This document shows, piece after piece, positions 43,323-53,349 of a stretch of 64,000 nt of DNA (position 1 is the stretch's first letter; each line of letters starts with the position of its first letter). The notes under the pieces were generated by a model that was given only the letters and a program-made list of their open reading frames with translations, was not told the DNA's origin and did not search any database. The position numbers were made by a program, and so were the translations under genes. The stretch covers positions 318,389 through 382,388 of the forward strand of contig NZ_LMVC01000003.1 of assembly GCF_001510655.1 (NCBI RefSeq), read 5' to 3'. The stretch comes from Fictibacillus sp. FJAT-27399. GTDB taxonomy: Bacteria > Bacillota > Bacilli > Bacillales > Fictibacillaceae.

Positions 43323-44150
43323 ATGAGTAAAACTGTTGTAGTACGCAATGTAACGAAAAAATTTAAAATGTATAAAAAGCCCGCTGAAAAGCTGCTGGAC
43401 ATCATTCTGCCCAACGGATATGGCGAAGATTTTTATGCGATTCAAAATATAAGCTTTGAGGCAGATCAAGGCGATGTCATCGGCATCGTCGGGGTCAATG
43501 GATCAGGGAAATCCACGCTTTCCAACTTGATCTCCGGGATTATCCCGCCGACGTCGGGTACAATCGATCTAAAGGGAGAGGTATCGCTTATTGCGATCGC
43601 CTCTGGCCTGAACAACGAGCTGACCGGCCGTGAAAACATTGAGCTGAAATGCTTGATGCTTGGCTTCAGCAAGCAGGATATCAAAAAGCTTGAACCGGAG
43701 ATCATAGAGTTTGCTGAAATCGGAAAGTTTATCGATCAGCCGGTTAAAAAATATTCGAGCGGGATGAAGTCGCGTCTCGGGTTTGCTATTTCTGTGACGG
43801 TTGATCCTGACATCCTCGTGATTGACGAAGCGCTTTCTGTCGGTGACCAGACGTTTGCCGATAAGTGTCTCGACAAGATGAACGAATTCAAAGAGCGTGG
43901 AAAAACGATCTTTTTTATCAGCCACTCCATGGGGCAGGTAAAGAAGTTCTGTGAAAAGATTCTTTGGCTAGAATACGGAGAAGTCAGGGATTACGGCCCA
44001 ATGAAGGACGTACTTCCGAAGTATCAGGCATTTTTAAAAGAATATAAGGCGATGACAAAAGAAGAGAAGAAACGATTTAAAGAACAAGTGCAAAGAAAGC
44101 AAAGCGGACAGCCGCCAGTGGATAAAAAAGAGTTGCAATCAACGAAATAA
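43323..44150 (+). CDS. tagH: Teichoic acid ABC transporter, ATPase subunit
   Basis: 275 residues. Walker A GVNGSGKST (about 56-64), ABC signature KYSSGMKSRLGFA, Walker B DILVIDEALSVGD, and switch His in FFISHSMGQV. It powers TagG. The length resembles S. aureus TarH (about 264) and lacks the long extracellular C-terminus of B. subtilis TagH (about 527). ATG 43323 is chosen because GGAGAG stands seven bases before it; ATG 43317 is too close. A terminator-like hairpin follows. Confidence 0.94.
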   Translation: MSKTVVVRNVTKKFKMYKKPAEKLLDIILPNGYGEDFYAIQNISFEADQGDVIGIVGVNGSGKSTLSNLISGIIPPTSGTIDLKGEVSLIAIASGLNNELTGRENIELKCLMLGFSKQDIKKLEPEIIEFAEIGKFIDQPVKKYSSGMKSRLGFAISVTVDPDILVIDEALSVGDQTFADKCLDKMNEFKERGKTIFFISHSMGQVKKFCEKILWLEYGEVRDYGPMKDVLPKYQAFLKEYKAMTKEEKKRFKEQVQRKQSGQPPVDKKELQSTK

Positions 44151-44170
44151 TATATAACTGAAAATAAATT

Positions 44171-44210
44171 GGGTGCTGCTCTTGAAAAAGAGAATGCATC
44201 CTATTTTTTT
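44171..44210 (+). terminator. Terminator after tagH
   Basis: GGGTGC..CTCTT / AAGAG..GCATCC with a GAAA loop, then eight T. Confidence 0.7.
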
Positions 44211-44327
44211 TAGACAAGATAAGGGAACTTGATACAGTTTCTAACCATAATTTTTCTTTAAACGAAAATGAAAAAACAGATAATGATCTACGGCAACACA
44301 AAGGTTCATTTAGAAAAAGGAGAAGTA

Positions 44328-47300
44328 ATGATGAAGAGACAAGGGGATTTCCTAAATCGTATGATTAAGCCTTTTACACCACAACCCAAGATAAAAAAAA
44401 GAAACTCTTATAAACAAGCCTTGACGATCCATCAGGACTACGAAATTATTAGGCTGACCGGCCGGTTGGGTAAAGCAGATATTATTGCAAAAGAACTGCT
44501 TCTTTCCTCGAGGGAAGATGGAGAGATGATTAAAGTAGCAGAAGGAGGCACTTCGCCAGATTTCACTTTTGAATTCTCCATTCAGCAGATTCTTCCCTAT
44601 TTTAAAGAAGGGGAAAAGAGCAATTTTGATCTGTATCTAAATATACAGCGACCTAAAGAACACTTTACCGAAGAATCCTTTACAAAGATTGAAGAACGGG
44701 CGGTTTTGCAAACGAGAGACGATGAAGGTACAGATGTCATCTACCCCGTCCGCCTCGGCCGTTTTAACGAAATGGAGGTACTGCATTACGTTCCTTATGA
44801 GGATCAAGGTCTGCAGACGTTCATTTACGTAACAAAGAAAGGCAACGTGTCGCTGGCTGCCAACGCTATGGTCAGGCTCAAGCCAAAGGTGCAGATCGAT
44901 GAGATTGTCATCCGTAATCACCAGCTATCCTTTAACGGAAAGCTATTTACAAGGGATGCAAGCATCAAGAAAGCTGTATTGCTGCTGAAAGGGCGCGATA
45001 CAAATAATGAAGTAAGAATAGATGTTACTACGGAAAAATTAAGTGAACAGACGTTGAATAAATACGGGATGCACCGTTATAAGTACGAAGTGGAAGCTGA
45101 CTTTCAAAGGATTTATGAAGATTTGGCGTTCGGACAGGACATCTATGATTTCTTCTTTGAACTAACCTTTGATTTTGCTGAAGAACCTCTGCTGATCCGT
45201 ATAGGAAAACCACGTTTTAGAGCGAGGAACTTCTTAAAAGATGGCTATGTTGAAAGAGGACAGAATATCTATGCTTTGACCCCGTATTTCACATTTAAAG
45301 GATTTAATCTATCCCTTCAGGCAGATGAATTCTCTCACGAGGCTTACTGGTATATGAAGAAAATTAAGCGATGGTCATGGCTCCTGCGCCCATTTTACCG
45401 CAGCCAAAACATATGGCTTGTCGGTGAGCGGCCTTATAAAGCACAAGATACAGGATTTCATTTCTTTAAATATCTCAGGGAGAAGCATCCGAAAAGAAAA
45501 GCGTATTACGTGATCGAAGAAACGTCGCCTGAATTAAATCATGTGAAACCGCTTGGCAATGTTCTCTATTATAAGTCCAAGGAGCATATATTCCATGCAT
45601 TTATGGCAAGAAAAGTGATTGGGTCTCATCATCCTGATTATCTGTTTCCATTACGCACGAAAAGCTATAAAAAGGCGATTAAAGCAACAAAAGTCTTTTT
45701 GCAGCACGGTATTATGGGAACAAAGAACATGGTCGCCAATTATGGAAAGAGAGCACCGGGATTTGATACAGATCTATTTCTTGTCAGTTCTGATTTTGAA
45801 AAAAATATGATTGTCCGTGACTTTGGCTACCCTTACGATGAGGTTAAAGTTACGGGGCTCTCAAGGTTTGACAGCCTTCTTGCAGGAGACGTGGAGACGA
45901 AACGCCAGATTCTCATCATCCCTACATGGCGGGACTGGATCATCAATGACGATATCTTTTTGGAAAGTGAGTATTTTGAAAGATACCGGGAACTGATCAA
46001 TCATCCAAAACTGCATGAACTGGCCGACAAACTGGGTTTTGAATTGATCTTCTGCCTTCATCCTAACATGCAGAAATTCACTTCCTATTTTACAGGTACG
46101 CGCGTGCGCATCATCAGCCAGGGGGAAGTGGATGTCCAGCGGCTTTTGAAAGAATCGGCTATGATGATTACCGATTATTCATCGGTCGGTTTCGACTTCA
46201 GTTTTCTTCATAAGCCCATTTTGTATTATCAGTTTGACAAGAACCGTTTTATCGGGAAAAGACGCTCACACCTTGATCTTGAAAACGATTTACCCGGTCA
46301 GATTGTCTATGAAGTGGATGACATTCTTGATGAAGTAGAAAAGTATGCGAATCAGCAATTTAAAGCTGAAGAAGAGTATATTCAGCGTTCGGCTAAGTTT
46401 TTAAAATACCGCGATCGGCATCATAATGATCGGATCTATGAAGCGATTCAAGAATTTGAACCCCGTAAGAACTGGTTTGTGAAGCTTAAAGAAAGTGAGC
46501 TTTTTCAGGTGTTGTTTAAACGGTACAGAAAGAGCAAATATTATTTTCCTACCATGCGTTTGTTCTATAATGCTGCGCGGCGGTTGATGCCTGTTGACCC
46601 AAACCTGATCGTTTTTGAAAGCGGGGTAGGCAAGCAGTATGCCGACAGCCCGCGGGCGATCTATGAAGAAATCGTCAGCCGGGGATTGAACTATAAGAAG
46701 GTATGGATCTATAACAAGAATATTAGATTTTCCGATGAGAACACGAAGATTGTTAAGCGGCTCAGCCCGAGCTATTATTACTATCTCGCTAAAGCACGCT
46801 ACTGGGTGAACAATCAGAACTTCCCGACCTATCTTGGGAAACGCCCGCAAACGACGTATATCCAGACATGGCACGGAACACCGCTCAAGAAAATGCTGTT
46901 TGATATCGAAAAGGTTGAAGGCCGTGATGAAGGTTATGTTGAGCGTGTGCATCGGGCGACGAAGACATGGGATTATCTCATCTCACCAAGTGCCTATGCA
47001 ACGAAAGCCTTCCGCAGTGCGTTCCGCTATGAAGGCGAGTTGCTGGAGATCGGCTATCCGCGCAACGATATCTTTTACCGCGATGACCGCGAGCAGCTGG
47101 CCGAAAGGATCCTCCAGCGCCTGAACATCCCAGAGGGAAAAAAGGTTATTCTCTACGCGCCGACCTTCCGGGATAACCAGACGTCGAAAAACAATAAGTT
47201 TACGTTCGAGCTGCAGTTTGATTTTGAACAGATGCAGCGAGAACTCGGCGATGAGTATGTGCTGCTGCTTAGGATGCACGTCGTTGTCAGCAATAAAGTG

Positions 47301-47681
47301 TACATTCCGGAAGAATATCGAGACTTTGTGTACAATGTATCGAACTATCCAGATATTCAGGAACTTTATCTTGTGACTGATGTTTTGATCACCGACTATT
47401 CTTCGGTCATGTTTGACTTTGCGAACATGAACCGCCCGATTCTGTTCTTCACCTATGATTTCGAGATGTACCGTGATCAGCTCCGCGGCTTTTATATGGA
47501 CTTTGAAAATGAAGCGCCCGGCCCGCTGCTGCGCACATCTGATGAAGTAACAGCGGCGATCAAGAACATTGATCAGGTGAAGCATGACTATGAAGGCCGT
47601 TATCAAGCCTTTCATGAGAAGTTTTGTTCACTGGAAGACGGGCATGCGGCAAGCCGTGTAGTGGATCGGTTTTTTGATTAA
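44328..47681 (+). CDS. Two-module CDP-glycerol glycerophosphotransferase-family protein
   Basis: 1117 residues. A TagF-like beta-rich N-terminus (about 1-330) leads to a first GT-B module (about 370-720) with LREKHPKRKAYYVIEE, FLQHGIMGTKNM (His about 459), FCLHPNMQ and MMITDYSSVGFDFSFLH. A second, complete module (about 765-1117) has FESGVGKQYADSPRAIYEE, IQTWHGTPLKKML (His about 848), YAPTFRDNQTSKN, LRMHVVV (His about 984) and VLITDYSSVMFDFANM. Each module type transfers glycerol- or polyol-phosphate from a CDP donor. Two active sites could add alternating units, or one could prime and one extend (inference). ATG 44328 follows AAAGGAG. It is monocistronic behind the tagH terminator. Confidence 0.88.
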   Translation: MMKRQGDFLNRMIKPFTPQPKIKKRNSYKQALTIHQDYEIIRLTGRLGKADIIAKELLLSSREDGEMIKVAEGGTSPDFTFEFSIQQILPYFKEGEKSNFDLYLNIQRPKEHFTEESFTKIEERAVLQTRDDEGTDVIYPVRLGRFNEMEVLHYVPYEDQGLQTFIYVTKKGNVSLAANAMVRLKPKVQIDEIVIRNHQLSFNGKLFTRDASIKKAVLLLKGRDTNNEVRIDVTTEKLSEQTLNKYGMHRYKYEVEADFQRIYEDLAFGQDIYDFFFELTFDFAEEPLLIRIGKPRFRARNFLKDGYVERGQNIYALTPYFTFKGFNLSLQADEFSHEAYWYMKKIKRWSWLLRPFYRSQNIWLVGERPYKAQDTGFHFFKYLREKHPKRKAYYVIEETSPELNHVKPLGNVLYYKSKEHIFHAFMARKVIGSHHPDYLFPLRTKSYKKAIKATKVFLQHGIMGTKNMVANYGKRAPGFDTDLFLVSSDFEKNMIVRDFGYPYDEVKVTGLSRFDSLLAGDVETKRQILIIPTWRDWIINDDIFLESEYFERYRELINHPKLHELADKLGFELIFCLHPNMQKFTSYFTGTRVRIISQGEVDVQRLLKESAMMITDYSSVGFDFSFLHKPILYYQFDKNRFIGKRRSHLDLENDLPGQIVYEVDDILDEVEKYANQQFKAEEEYIQRSAKFLKYRDRHHNDRIYEAIQEFEPRKNWFVKLKESELFQVLFKRYRKSKYYFPTMRLFYNAARRLMPVDPNLIVFESGVGKQYADSPRAIYEEIVSRGLNYKKVWIYNKNIRFSDENTKIVKRLSPSYYYYLAKARYWVNNQNFPTYLGKRPQTTYIQTWHGTPLKKMLFDIEKVEGRDEGYVERVHRATKTWDYLISPSAYATKAFRSAFRYEGELLEIGYPRNDIFYRDDREQLAERILQRLNIPEGKKVILYAPTFRDNQTSKNNKFTFELQFDFEQMQRELGDEYVLLLRMHVVVSNKVYIPEEYRDFVYNVSNYPDIQELYLVTDVLITDYSSVMFDFANMNRPILFFTYDFEMYRDQLRGFYMDFENEAPGPLLRTSDEVTAAIKNIDQVKHDYEGRYQAFHEKFCSLEDGHAASRVVDRFFD

Positions 47682-47700
47682 GTGGATTTAAGAGGATTGG

Positions 47701-47751
47701 AGCCCGGATCTGGGTGCTGCTTGAGGGCAGTGTTCAGGTTCGGGTTTTTTT
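47701..47751 (+). terminator. Terminator of the two-module transferase gene
   Basis: AGCCCGGATCTG / CAGGTTCGGGTT with inner GCTGC/GGCAG pairs, then seven T. Confidence 0.75.
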
Positions 47752-48098
47752 GTTGTGGGGAGGTGGGGCTTTGACGAAATCATTGTGTTAGAACCGGTCG
47801 AACGATGTCGAGCTTATCTTGTTCGATAATATATTGGGCGTTTTCGATAATATAAGATAGCTGCGATCCCGGACGACAGATGTTTCCCTCTGATATGCCT
47901 GATTTTGGCCGAAATAACTCGAGAAATGCTCTAAATTAGCTGACATAAGGCTGACGGAAAAGAATAAACCCTAATTAGTCTTCATTTTTATATAAAAACT
48001 CACCCAAAACAAACTGAAAGCCAACTAAATCATACAAAATCGCACATCCGCAGCAAAGCCCCAACATCCTATCAAACCCATCACTTCACCAAACCCCC
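47752..48098. other. Non-coding gap with short repeats
   Basis: No gene is visible. TTCGATAATATA occurs twice (47829 and 47848) inside a loose inverted repeat AGCTTATCTT/AAGATAGCT. The part 47880-47990 carries CCTAATTAGTC, the inverse of a motif at 35.69 kb. It looks like decayed intergenic repeat material. Confidence 0.4.
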
Positions 48099-48127
48099 AA
48101 AAAAAAGCCGGCCCCGATGGCCGGCTT
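48099..48127 (-). terminator. Terminator of the LCP gene
   Basis: Minus strand AAGCCGGCC / GGCCGGCTT with a short loop, then eight T. Confidence 0.92.
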
Positions 48128-48131
48128 AAAC

Positions 48132-49199
48132 TTAATTTCCGTTGCTTGCTTCCGAAGTGCTATCTGTAGTGGAATCGGTACTGCTGGAATCTGTTCCGGT
48201 ACCCGTTCCGCTGTCCTGTGTGCCTGAGCCGTCATAAGCAAGATGCTCTTTCAGCTGGGCGGACACATTTTGTACGGATTGTTCGTTTAAGGAATAGTAA
48301 TAAATATTATTGATTCTTGCGTCTGTTCCTTCTAATTTAAGCGATTCGACATCCCCTATGGATTTCGCGTATTTGAGAAGTGCGAGCATGTTGCCGAACG
48401 TAAAGTTGGTGGACATGTTGTCGCCGACGTTCTCGATAAGCTTGCCGTATTTAGGAATCGATTTGATCTGTGTTGATTCTTTAAGGATAGCTTCGACAAT
48501 CTGTTTTTGCCTGTCTCCGCGCATGATGTCTGAGTCGGCATGACGCGTACGCGCGTATGCGAGAGCTTCCTCAGCGTTTAGCCTTTGCTGGCCTGGCTCG
48601 ATTGTGATGGCTCTAGGACGGTCCTTGCTGTCCTGTTCGACGATTTTCTTCTGTACGTCGACATCAACGCCGCCAAGTGTATCTACAATCTGCAAGAATG
48701 CATCAAAGTTTACTCTTACATAGTAGTCGACCGGGATGTTGAACAGATGTTCCACTGTATCCACGGTAAGATCCATGCCGCCGAACGCGTGGGCGTGGGT
48801 GATCTTGTCCTTGTTGATGCGCCCCGGAATCGTAACGTAGGAGTCACGAGGGATGCTGACCATTTTTACGGATTTTTGATCACGGTTGAAGGTAGCAAGG
48901 ATGAGGGCGTCTGTCCGGTTGCCTTCAAATCCCTTTTCTCCTTTACGGTGTTTGCTGTCATCGATCCCTGCGATAAGGACGGAAAAGTTGTCCTTGCCCG
49001 GGTCGACTTCATTCATACGCAGCTCGGATTTATCCCCCCGTGAAAGGGTCTCCTGTGCTTTGGATGATGCATTGGCTAATTTATAGGTTAAATAAGATCC
49101 GAAACCGACTGTTCCTAAAAGAATCAGAATCAATGGGAAGACGATAAACTTTATACGTCTCTTTTTCTTCTTCTTTTTCCGCATTTGTTGACGGTCCAT
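48132..49199 (-). CDS. tagU: LytR-CpsA-Psr (LCP) family glycopolymer ligase, TagU-like
   Basis: 355 residues. A Lys/Arg-rich cytoplasmic head (MRKKKKKKRRIKF), one membrane anchor (about 17-40) and the LCP domain with FSVLIAGIDDSKHRKGEKGFEGNRTDALILATF, VSIPRDSYVTIPG, DKITHAHAFGG, VNFDAFLQIVDTLGGVDV and ALAYARTRHADSDIMRGDRQKQIVEAIL (pyrophosphate-contacting Arg). LCP enzymes attach lipid-linked anionic polymers to peptidoglycan outside the membrane. Lying between two polymer loci it could serve either. The tail is Ser/Thr/Asp/Gly-rich. ATG 49199 follows AAGGAGA. Confidence 0.93.
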   Translation of the reverse strand: MDRQQMRKKKKKKRRIKFIVFPLILILLGTVGFGSYLTYKLANASSKAQETLSRGDKSELRMNEVDPGKDNFSVLIAGIDDSKHRKGEKGFEGNRTDALILATFNRDQKSVKMVSIPRDSYVTIPGRINKDKITHAHAFGGMDLTVDTVEHLFNIPVDYYVRVNFDAFLQIVDTLGGVDVDVQKKIVEQDSKDRPRAITIEPGQQRLNAEEALAYARTRHADSDIMRGDRQKQIVEAILKESTQIKSIPKYGKLIENVGDNMSTNFTFGNMLALLKYAKSIGDVESLKLEGTDARINNIYYYSLNEQSVQNVSAQLKEHLAYDGSGTQDSGTGTGTDSSSTDSTTDSTSEASNGN

Positions 49200-49459
49200 C
49201 TATAGTAATCTCCTTTTCTTCTCTACATCTATATCTATGGTTTTGTTGGTCTGTTATTTTCTTTTCTGGTGACAGAATAGGATCGTACAGACAAAGCAAC
49301 TTCGTAATCCTTGTCGAAATGGCTCGACATAAGGAACGTAAATTTATGGAAGCATACAATAAAGATACCTTTAAAGTTGTGTAAATACAATAAAAATCAT
49401 ATAAAGAATATTACAGTTTAATGAAGAATTCGGTAACTGTAAAGACAATCGGACAAAGA

Positions 49460-49498
49460 TTTACAAAAGCTTCATGAGAAATTTAAGTTGAGTTAATA
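49460..49498 (+). promoter_or_regulatory. PhoP-box-like array before the Wzx operon
   Basis: TTTACA (49460), TTCATG (49471), TTTAAG (49482) and TTAATA (49493): four hexamers at exactly 11-bp steps, two of them perfect. A possible -10 TATCAT lies at 49508. The gap 49200-49663 holds no other gene. Confidence 0.5.
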
Positions 49499-49663
49499 AA
49501 TGACCCCTATCATGATAGTTCAGGCCTCCGTTAGGCTTTTTATGCGAAAAACGGAATTGCAAAAATAAAAATCGGCCTGCGAAAGATTAAGAGAACAGCC
49601 TTATACATGCTCTTTTTGGCAAGAATGATTAAGAGCTTCAGGATTCAAAGGATGGTGAACACA

Positions 49664-50929
49664 TTGCAGAATGGCATAAAAACAGCAAGAGAGCACATGA
49701 TCCTGATAACCAACCGTTATCCTTACCTGCCCGGGGAGCAGTTTTTAGAAACCGAAATGAAATACATGGAACACTTATTTGAAAAGATTGAAGTTGCTGC
49801 TGTAAACGGAACCGGAGAGCAGCGGCCTGTTCCTGAAAAAGTGCAAGTCCACCAGCTGCCGGGAAGGCCTGGGGGCCCAAAAAAGTACATTCATACGTTT
49901 TACAGTGTGACGGCAGATCCTCAGGGACGCCGCTGGCTTTCAAGAGAGCTTCCAAAAGCCCGTATGTTTGGCAGCAGAGGGTTGATGCAGGTGGCTAACT
50001 GGCTGAGCCATGCAATTCGGATCCGTGATGAAATCAAGAGAAAGTGGCTGGATGATCCGAATTTTGATATAAGCAATTCCGTTTTTTATTCGTACTGGCT
50101 GACGCCTTCAGCGGTAGCTCTTGCGATGCTGAAGGAAACGCACCGGGATCTTTTTGCGGTATCCCGCGCCCACGGAGGGGACGTGTACGATTACCGGCAT
50201 TCACTGCCTTATCTGCCGTTTCAGGAAAGAGTGATCTCGTCACTCGATTCGGTGCGGATGATTTCTGATGACGGAAAGAACTATTTTGAATCGAAATATC
50301 CAAACGCGAATGCTCATCTTCTCGTGAACCGGCTCGGGACTGAAAAACCTGGCTTTACCGCAGCCCCTTCACAAGACGGAATTCTCAGGATTGTTTCCTG
50401 TTCATACGTAAAGCCGGTAAAACGGCTGAATCTGTTGGTGCAGGCGTTAAAACAAACGGCATCTCCGATCCACTGGACGCATATTGGAGACGGTGAACAG
50501 CGGGAAGAGATCGAAAACAAAGCGAAAAATGAGCTGCCGGAACATGTTACCATCGATTTTAAAGGACATTGGAAGCAGCAGCAGATCTTTGAATTTTATC
50601 AGTCACAGCCGGTTGATCTTTTTGTGAACGTGAGCGAGAGTGAAGGAATTCCCGTGACCATTATGGAAGCGTTCAGTACTTCTATTCCGGTCATAGCGAC
50701 AGATGTCGGCGGTGTAAGGGAACTCGTTGATGAAAGCAATGGTTTCTTGGTTCCGTCAGAGGTATCGTCTGCTGAGCTGGCGGATGATATCGAGCGATTC
50801 GCCGCGCTGCCGGATGAAAAGAAAATGAAGTACCGTTCGAACGCCTTTGCAAAATGGGAAAAGGAATATGATGCAAAGAAAAATTACACAGACTTTTTAA
50901 AAAGTGTAAAGAAAGGGAGCGGATCGTGA
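49664..50929 (+). CDS. Family 4 glycosyltransferase
   Basis: About 421 residues, GT-B fold. The N-terminal NRYPYLPGEQFLETEMKYM and the C-terminal donor site (ESEGIPVTIMEAFSTSIPVIATDVGGVRELV) with SCSYVKPVKRLNLLVQAL are those of retaining GT4 enzymes. It adds a sugar from a nucleotide donor to a lipid-linked oligosaccharide in the cytoplasm. First gene of an operon with the flippase (one-base gap) and the epimerase. The start is uncertain: TTG 49664 has GGTGA five bases upstream; ATG 49652 and 49697 are alternatives. Confidence 0.85.
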   Translation: MQNGIKTAREHMILITNRYPYLPGEQFLETEMKYMEHLFEKIEVAAVNGTGEQRPVPEKVQVHQLPGRPGGPKKYIHTFYSVTADPQGRRWLSRELPKARMFGSRGLMQVANWLSHAIRIRDEIKRKWLDDPNFDISNSVFYSYWLTPSAVALAMLKETHRDLFAVSRAHGGDVYDYRHSLPYLPFQERVISSLDSVRMISDDGKNYFESKYPNANAHLLVNRLGTEKPGFTAAPSQDGILRIVSCSYVKPVKRLNLLVQALKQTASPIHWTHIGDGEQREEIENKAKNELPEHVTIDFKGHWKQQQIFEFYQSQPVDLFVNVSESEGIPVTIMEAFSTSIPVIATDVGGVRELVDESNGFLVPSEVSSAELADDIERFAALPDEKKMKYRSNAFAKWEKEYDAKKNYTDFLKSVKKGSGS

Positions 50930-50930
50930 T

Positions 50931-52259
50931 ATGAGCGACGGCAATCGAAGCTTCGTCAGAAACAGTTTCTTAACTTTTTCTAGACAGGTGACCAATATCG
51001 TCATCGGCATATTGCTGCTTGTCGTGCTGGCCAGGATTCTGGGACCTGCCGGACAAGGTAAGTATGCACTGATCACCCTGCTGCCGACAGTTCTGCTGAC
51101 CTTTTTGACGCTCGGCATCAACACGTCGACGATCTATTACATCAGCAGGGGAGACGTGAAGCTGAATACGGTCTACAACAATAACATCATCATCGGTACG
51201 CTTCTTAGCCTGGTCAGTATGGGGATCGGGGCGATTGTGATCTTCTTTTTTTCGGAAAAGTTTTTCAATCACACCCCTCATACGCTGCTGTACCTTTGCT
51301 TATTGGCATTGCCGTTCATGTTTTTGCGCGAGTATTTTCAGACGGTCTTTCAGGGCTTGCAGGATTTTAAACTGTTCAATACGGCCATGGTCGTGAACCA
51401 GGTGGGAATTCTCGGCTTTGTCGCTGTTTTCGTCCTTATTTTCAGGCTCGGCCTTCCAGGGGCGATTATGGCGTTCATCGCCGGGAACTTGATCAACGTC
51501 GCCTACATGGTCTATCAGCTGAAGAAAAAGCATAGACTGCGTTTTAATATCAGGGGATTCTCTTGGGAGTATTTCCGCAAATCTGTCAATTACGGGCTTA
51601 AAGCGCATATCAGTAACTTTGCGAGCTTTTTGAACTATCGTATCGTTGTTTTCCTCATCGGGTTTTTCATGGTGGATTCAGCGGTAGGGATCTACGTAAC
51701 CGCAATGAATATTGGGGAGAGGCTGACTATCTTTGCGGCTTCTATATCCAATGTCCTATACCCAAAAATCGCAGCCATTGAAACCGATGAAGAGAGAAAC
51801 CATCTTACTTCTCTCGTATCAAGAAACATTATGGCGATTACGTTAGTCATTGCGCTGATTGGGACTATTGTAGCAAAGGATCTGATCGTTACGCTTTTTG
51901 GACATCAGTATGAGAACAGTGCGAGCCTGCTTCAAATCACTCTGCCCGGTGTGGCGCTTCTGTCGGTCGAGAAGATTCTGTCCAATGACATTGCCGGCCG
52001 CGGAAAGCCCGAGTTAAACATGTATCTTTCCATCTTCAATGTGCTGTTTAATCTGGTGCTGAACGTGGTGCTCATTCCGAGGTATGGAGTGACCGGAGCC
52101 GCATTTTCTGCGACGATCACGTATTTTGTCAGCTTCCTCGTAAAGGTCGTCTTATACAAAAAAGTGACAAACGAGCCGTACCACCGCTTTTTGCTGATCA
52201 AGAAAAGCGACCTGCGGCTCTATAGAACGGTTATTCGAAAACTAAAACTCAGGTACTGA
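50931..52259 (+). CDS. Wzx-type oligosaccharide flippase
   Basis: 442 residues with 12 to 14 membrane segments. The N-terminus NSFLTFSRQVTNIVIGILLLVVLARILGPAGQGKYAL is the classical polysaccharide-biosynthesis (MOP) start. It moves undecaprenyl-linked repeat units to the outer face. Together with the Wzy-like protein at 60913 it shows that the second polymer uses the Wzx/Wzy route, unlike the TagGH route of teichoic acid. The start is ATG 50931 behind AAAGGGAGCGG. Confidence 0.92.
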   Translation: MSDGNRSFVRNSFLTFSRQVTNIVIGILLLVVLARILGPAGQGKYALITLLPTVLLTFLTLGINTSTIYYISRGDVKLNTVYNNNIIIGTLLSLVSMGIGAIVIFFFSEKFFNHTPHTLLYLCLLALPFMFLREYFQTVFQGLQDFKLFNTAMVVNQVGILGFVAVFVLIFRLGLPGAIMAFIAGNLINVAYMVYQLKKKHRLRFNIRGFSWEYFRKSVNYGLKAHISNFASFLNYRIVVFLIGFFMVDSAVGIYVTAMNIGERLTIFAASISNVLYPKIAAIETDEERNHLTSLVSRNIMAITLVIALIGTIVAKDLIVTLFGHQYENSASLLQITLPGVALLSVEKILSNDIAGRGKPELNMYLSIFNVLFNLVLNVVLIPRYGVTGAAFSATITYFVSFLVKVVLYKKVTNEPYHRFLLIKKSDLRLYRTVIRKLKLRY

Positions 52260-52273
52260 CGGGAGGATTCAGC

Positions 52274-53197
52274 ATGAATGTATTAGTAACGGGCGGAGCA
52301 GGATTCGTCGGGACATTTACGAAAAACGCACTGATGAAGGAAGGGCATACCCCGATTTTGGTGGATAACTTTCTGACGGGAAGCGAAAGCAATGTAAACA
52401 CGGAAGATGTGATCATCCAGAGTGATATTCTTGATCCCTCTCTGCCGGAACGGCTGCAGCCTTATGAAATTGACGCGATCATCCATCTGGCGGCCCAGAC
52501 AAGTGTGCCTTCTTCCGTAGCAGACCCGCTTAACGATATGAGGATGAACATTGAAGGGACGGTTCGGATGCTGGAGCTGGCCAAATCTCTGAATGTGAAG
52601 AAGTTTGTCTTCGCATCAACAGCGGCCATCTATGGCGATAATGAAAACGCGCCGCTCAAAGAGGGTGAGCATTTTCAGCCAACTGCTCCATACGGGATTT
52701 CAAAAGCTACATGTGAAATGTACATCGCCAACTTTTGCGAAACACACAGCATCGGCTACTCGATACTTCGCTATTCCAACATCTATGGACCGAAGCAGAC
52801 GAAGGATGGAGAAGGCGGCGTTATCAAGATTTTCCTTGATAAGCTGCTGAGCGGACAGCCGGTCTCCATTTATGGCGACGGCCATCAGACCCGTGATTTT
52901 ATCTTTGTTGAGGACGTGGCCCGGGCCAATACCGCTGCCTTGTTATGTAAGGACGGCATCTTTAACGTGAGCACGAACGAAGAGATCACGGTGAACGAGC
53001 TGTACCGCGTTATGGCGAAGGAAATGGACAGCAGCCTGGAGCCTGTTTACGGAGAGCCGCGTGAAGGTGATATCTACCGCAGCTGCCTCGACAACCGCAA
53101 GTTCATGGCGCTTGTGAACTGGAAGCCTGAGGTGCCCCTTGCAGAAGGTATCCAGGAGACAGTGAAACAGATGCAACGTGCAGAGAATTTAACATAA
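52274..53197 (+). CDS. NAD-dependent nucleotide-sugar epimerase (GalE/WbpP-like)
   Basis: 307 residues, extended short-chain dehydrogenase fold. NAD site VTGGAGFVGTFT (7-18), Asp in LVDNFLTG, HLAAQTSVPSS, catalytic Ser/Thr in FASTAAIYG, catalytic Tyr and Lys in YGISK, and RYSNIYGPKQ. Probably a UDP-hexose or UDP-HexNAc 4-epimerase supplying one sugar of the repeat unit. GGGAGGA precedes ATG 52274. Last gene of the operon; a terminator follows. Confidence 0.9.
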   Translation: MNVLVTGGAGFVGTFTKNALMKEGHTPILVDNFLTGSESNVNTEDVIIQSDILDPSLPERLQPYEIDAIIHLAAQTSVPSSVADPLNDMRMNIEGTVRMLELAKSLNVKKFVFASTAAIYGDNENAPLKEGEHFQPTAPYGISKATCEMYIANFCETHSIGYSILRYSNIYGPKQTKDGEGGVIKIFLDKLLSGQPVSIYGDGHQTRDFIFVEDVARANTAALLCKDGIFNVSTNEEITVNELYRVMAKEMDSSLEPVYGEPREGDIYRSCLDNRKFMALVNWKPEVPLAEGIQETVKQMQRAENLT

Positions 53198-53224
53198 ATG
53201 CACGGACAATAAGAATATATATAT

Positions 53225-53256
53225 AGCACTCTTCTTTTTACAGAGGGGTGCTTTTC
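53225..53256 (+). terminator. Terminator of the Wzx operon
   Basis: AGCACTC / GGGTGCT stem with T-rich ends. Confidence 0.65.
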
Positions 53257-53349
53257 TTATGGGCTCATCATGTTCTGCCTGTTTGAGGGGGTCGATTCAC
53301 ATCTGGGGAGAATCTGCTTTATTAGGCTGTTTTTCACTTCATTGACAGG

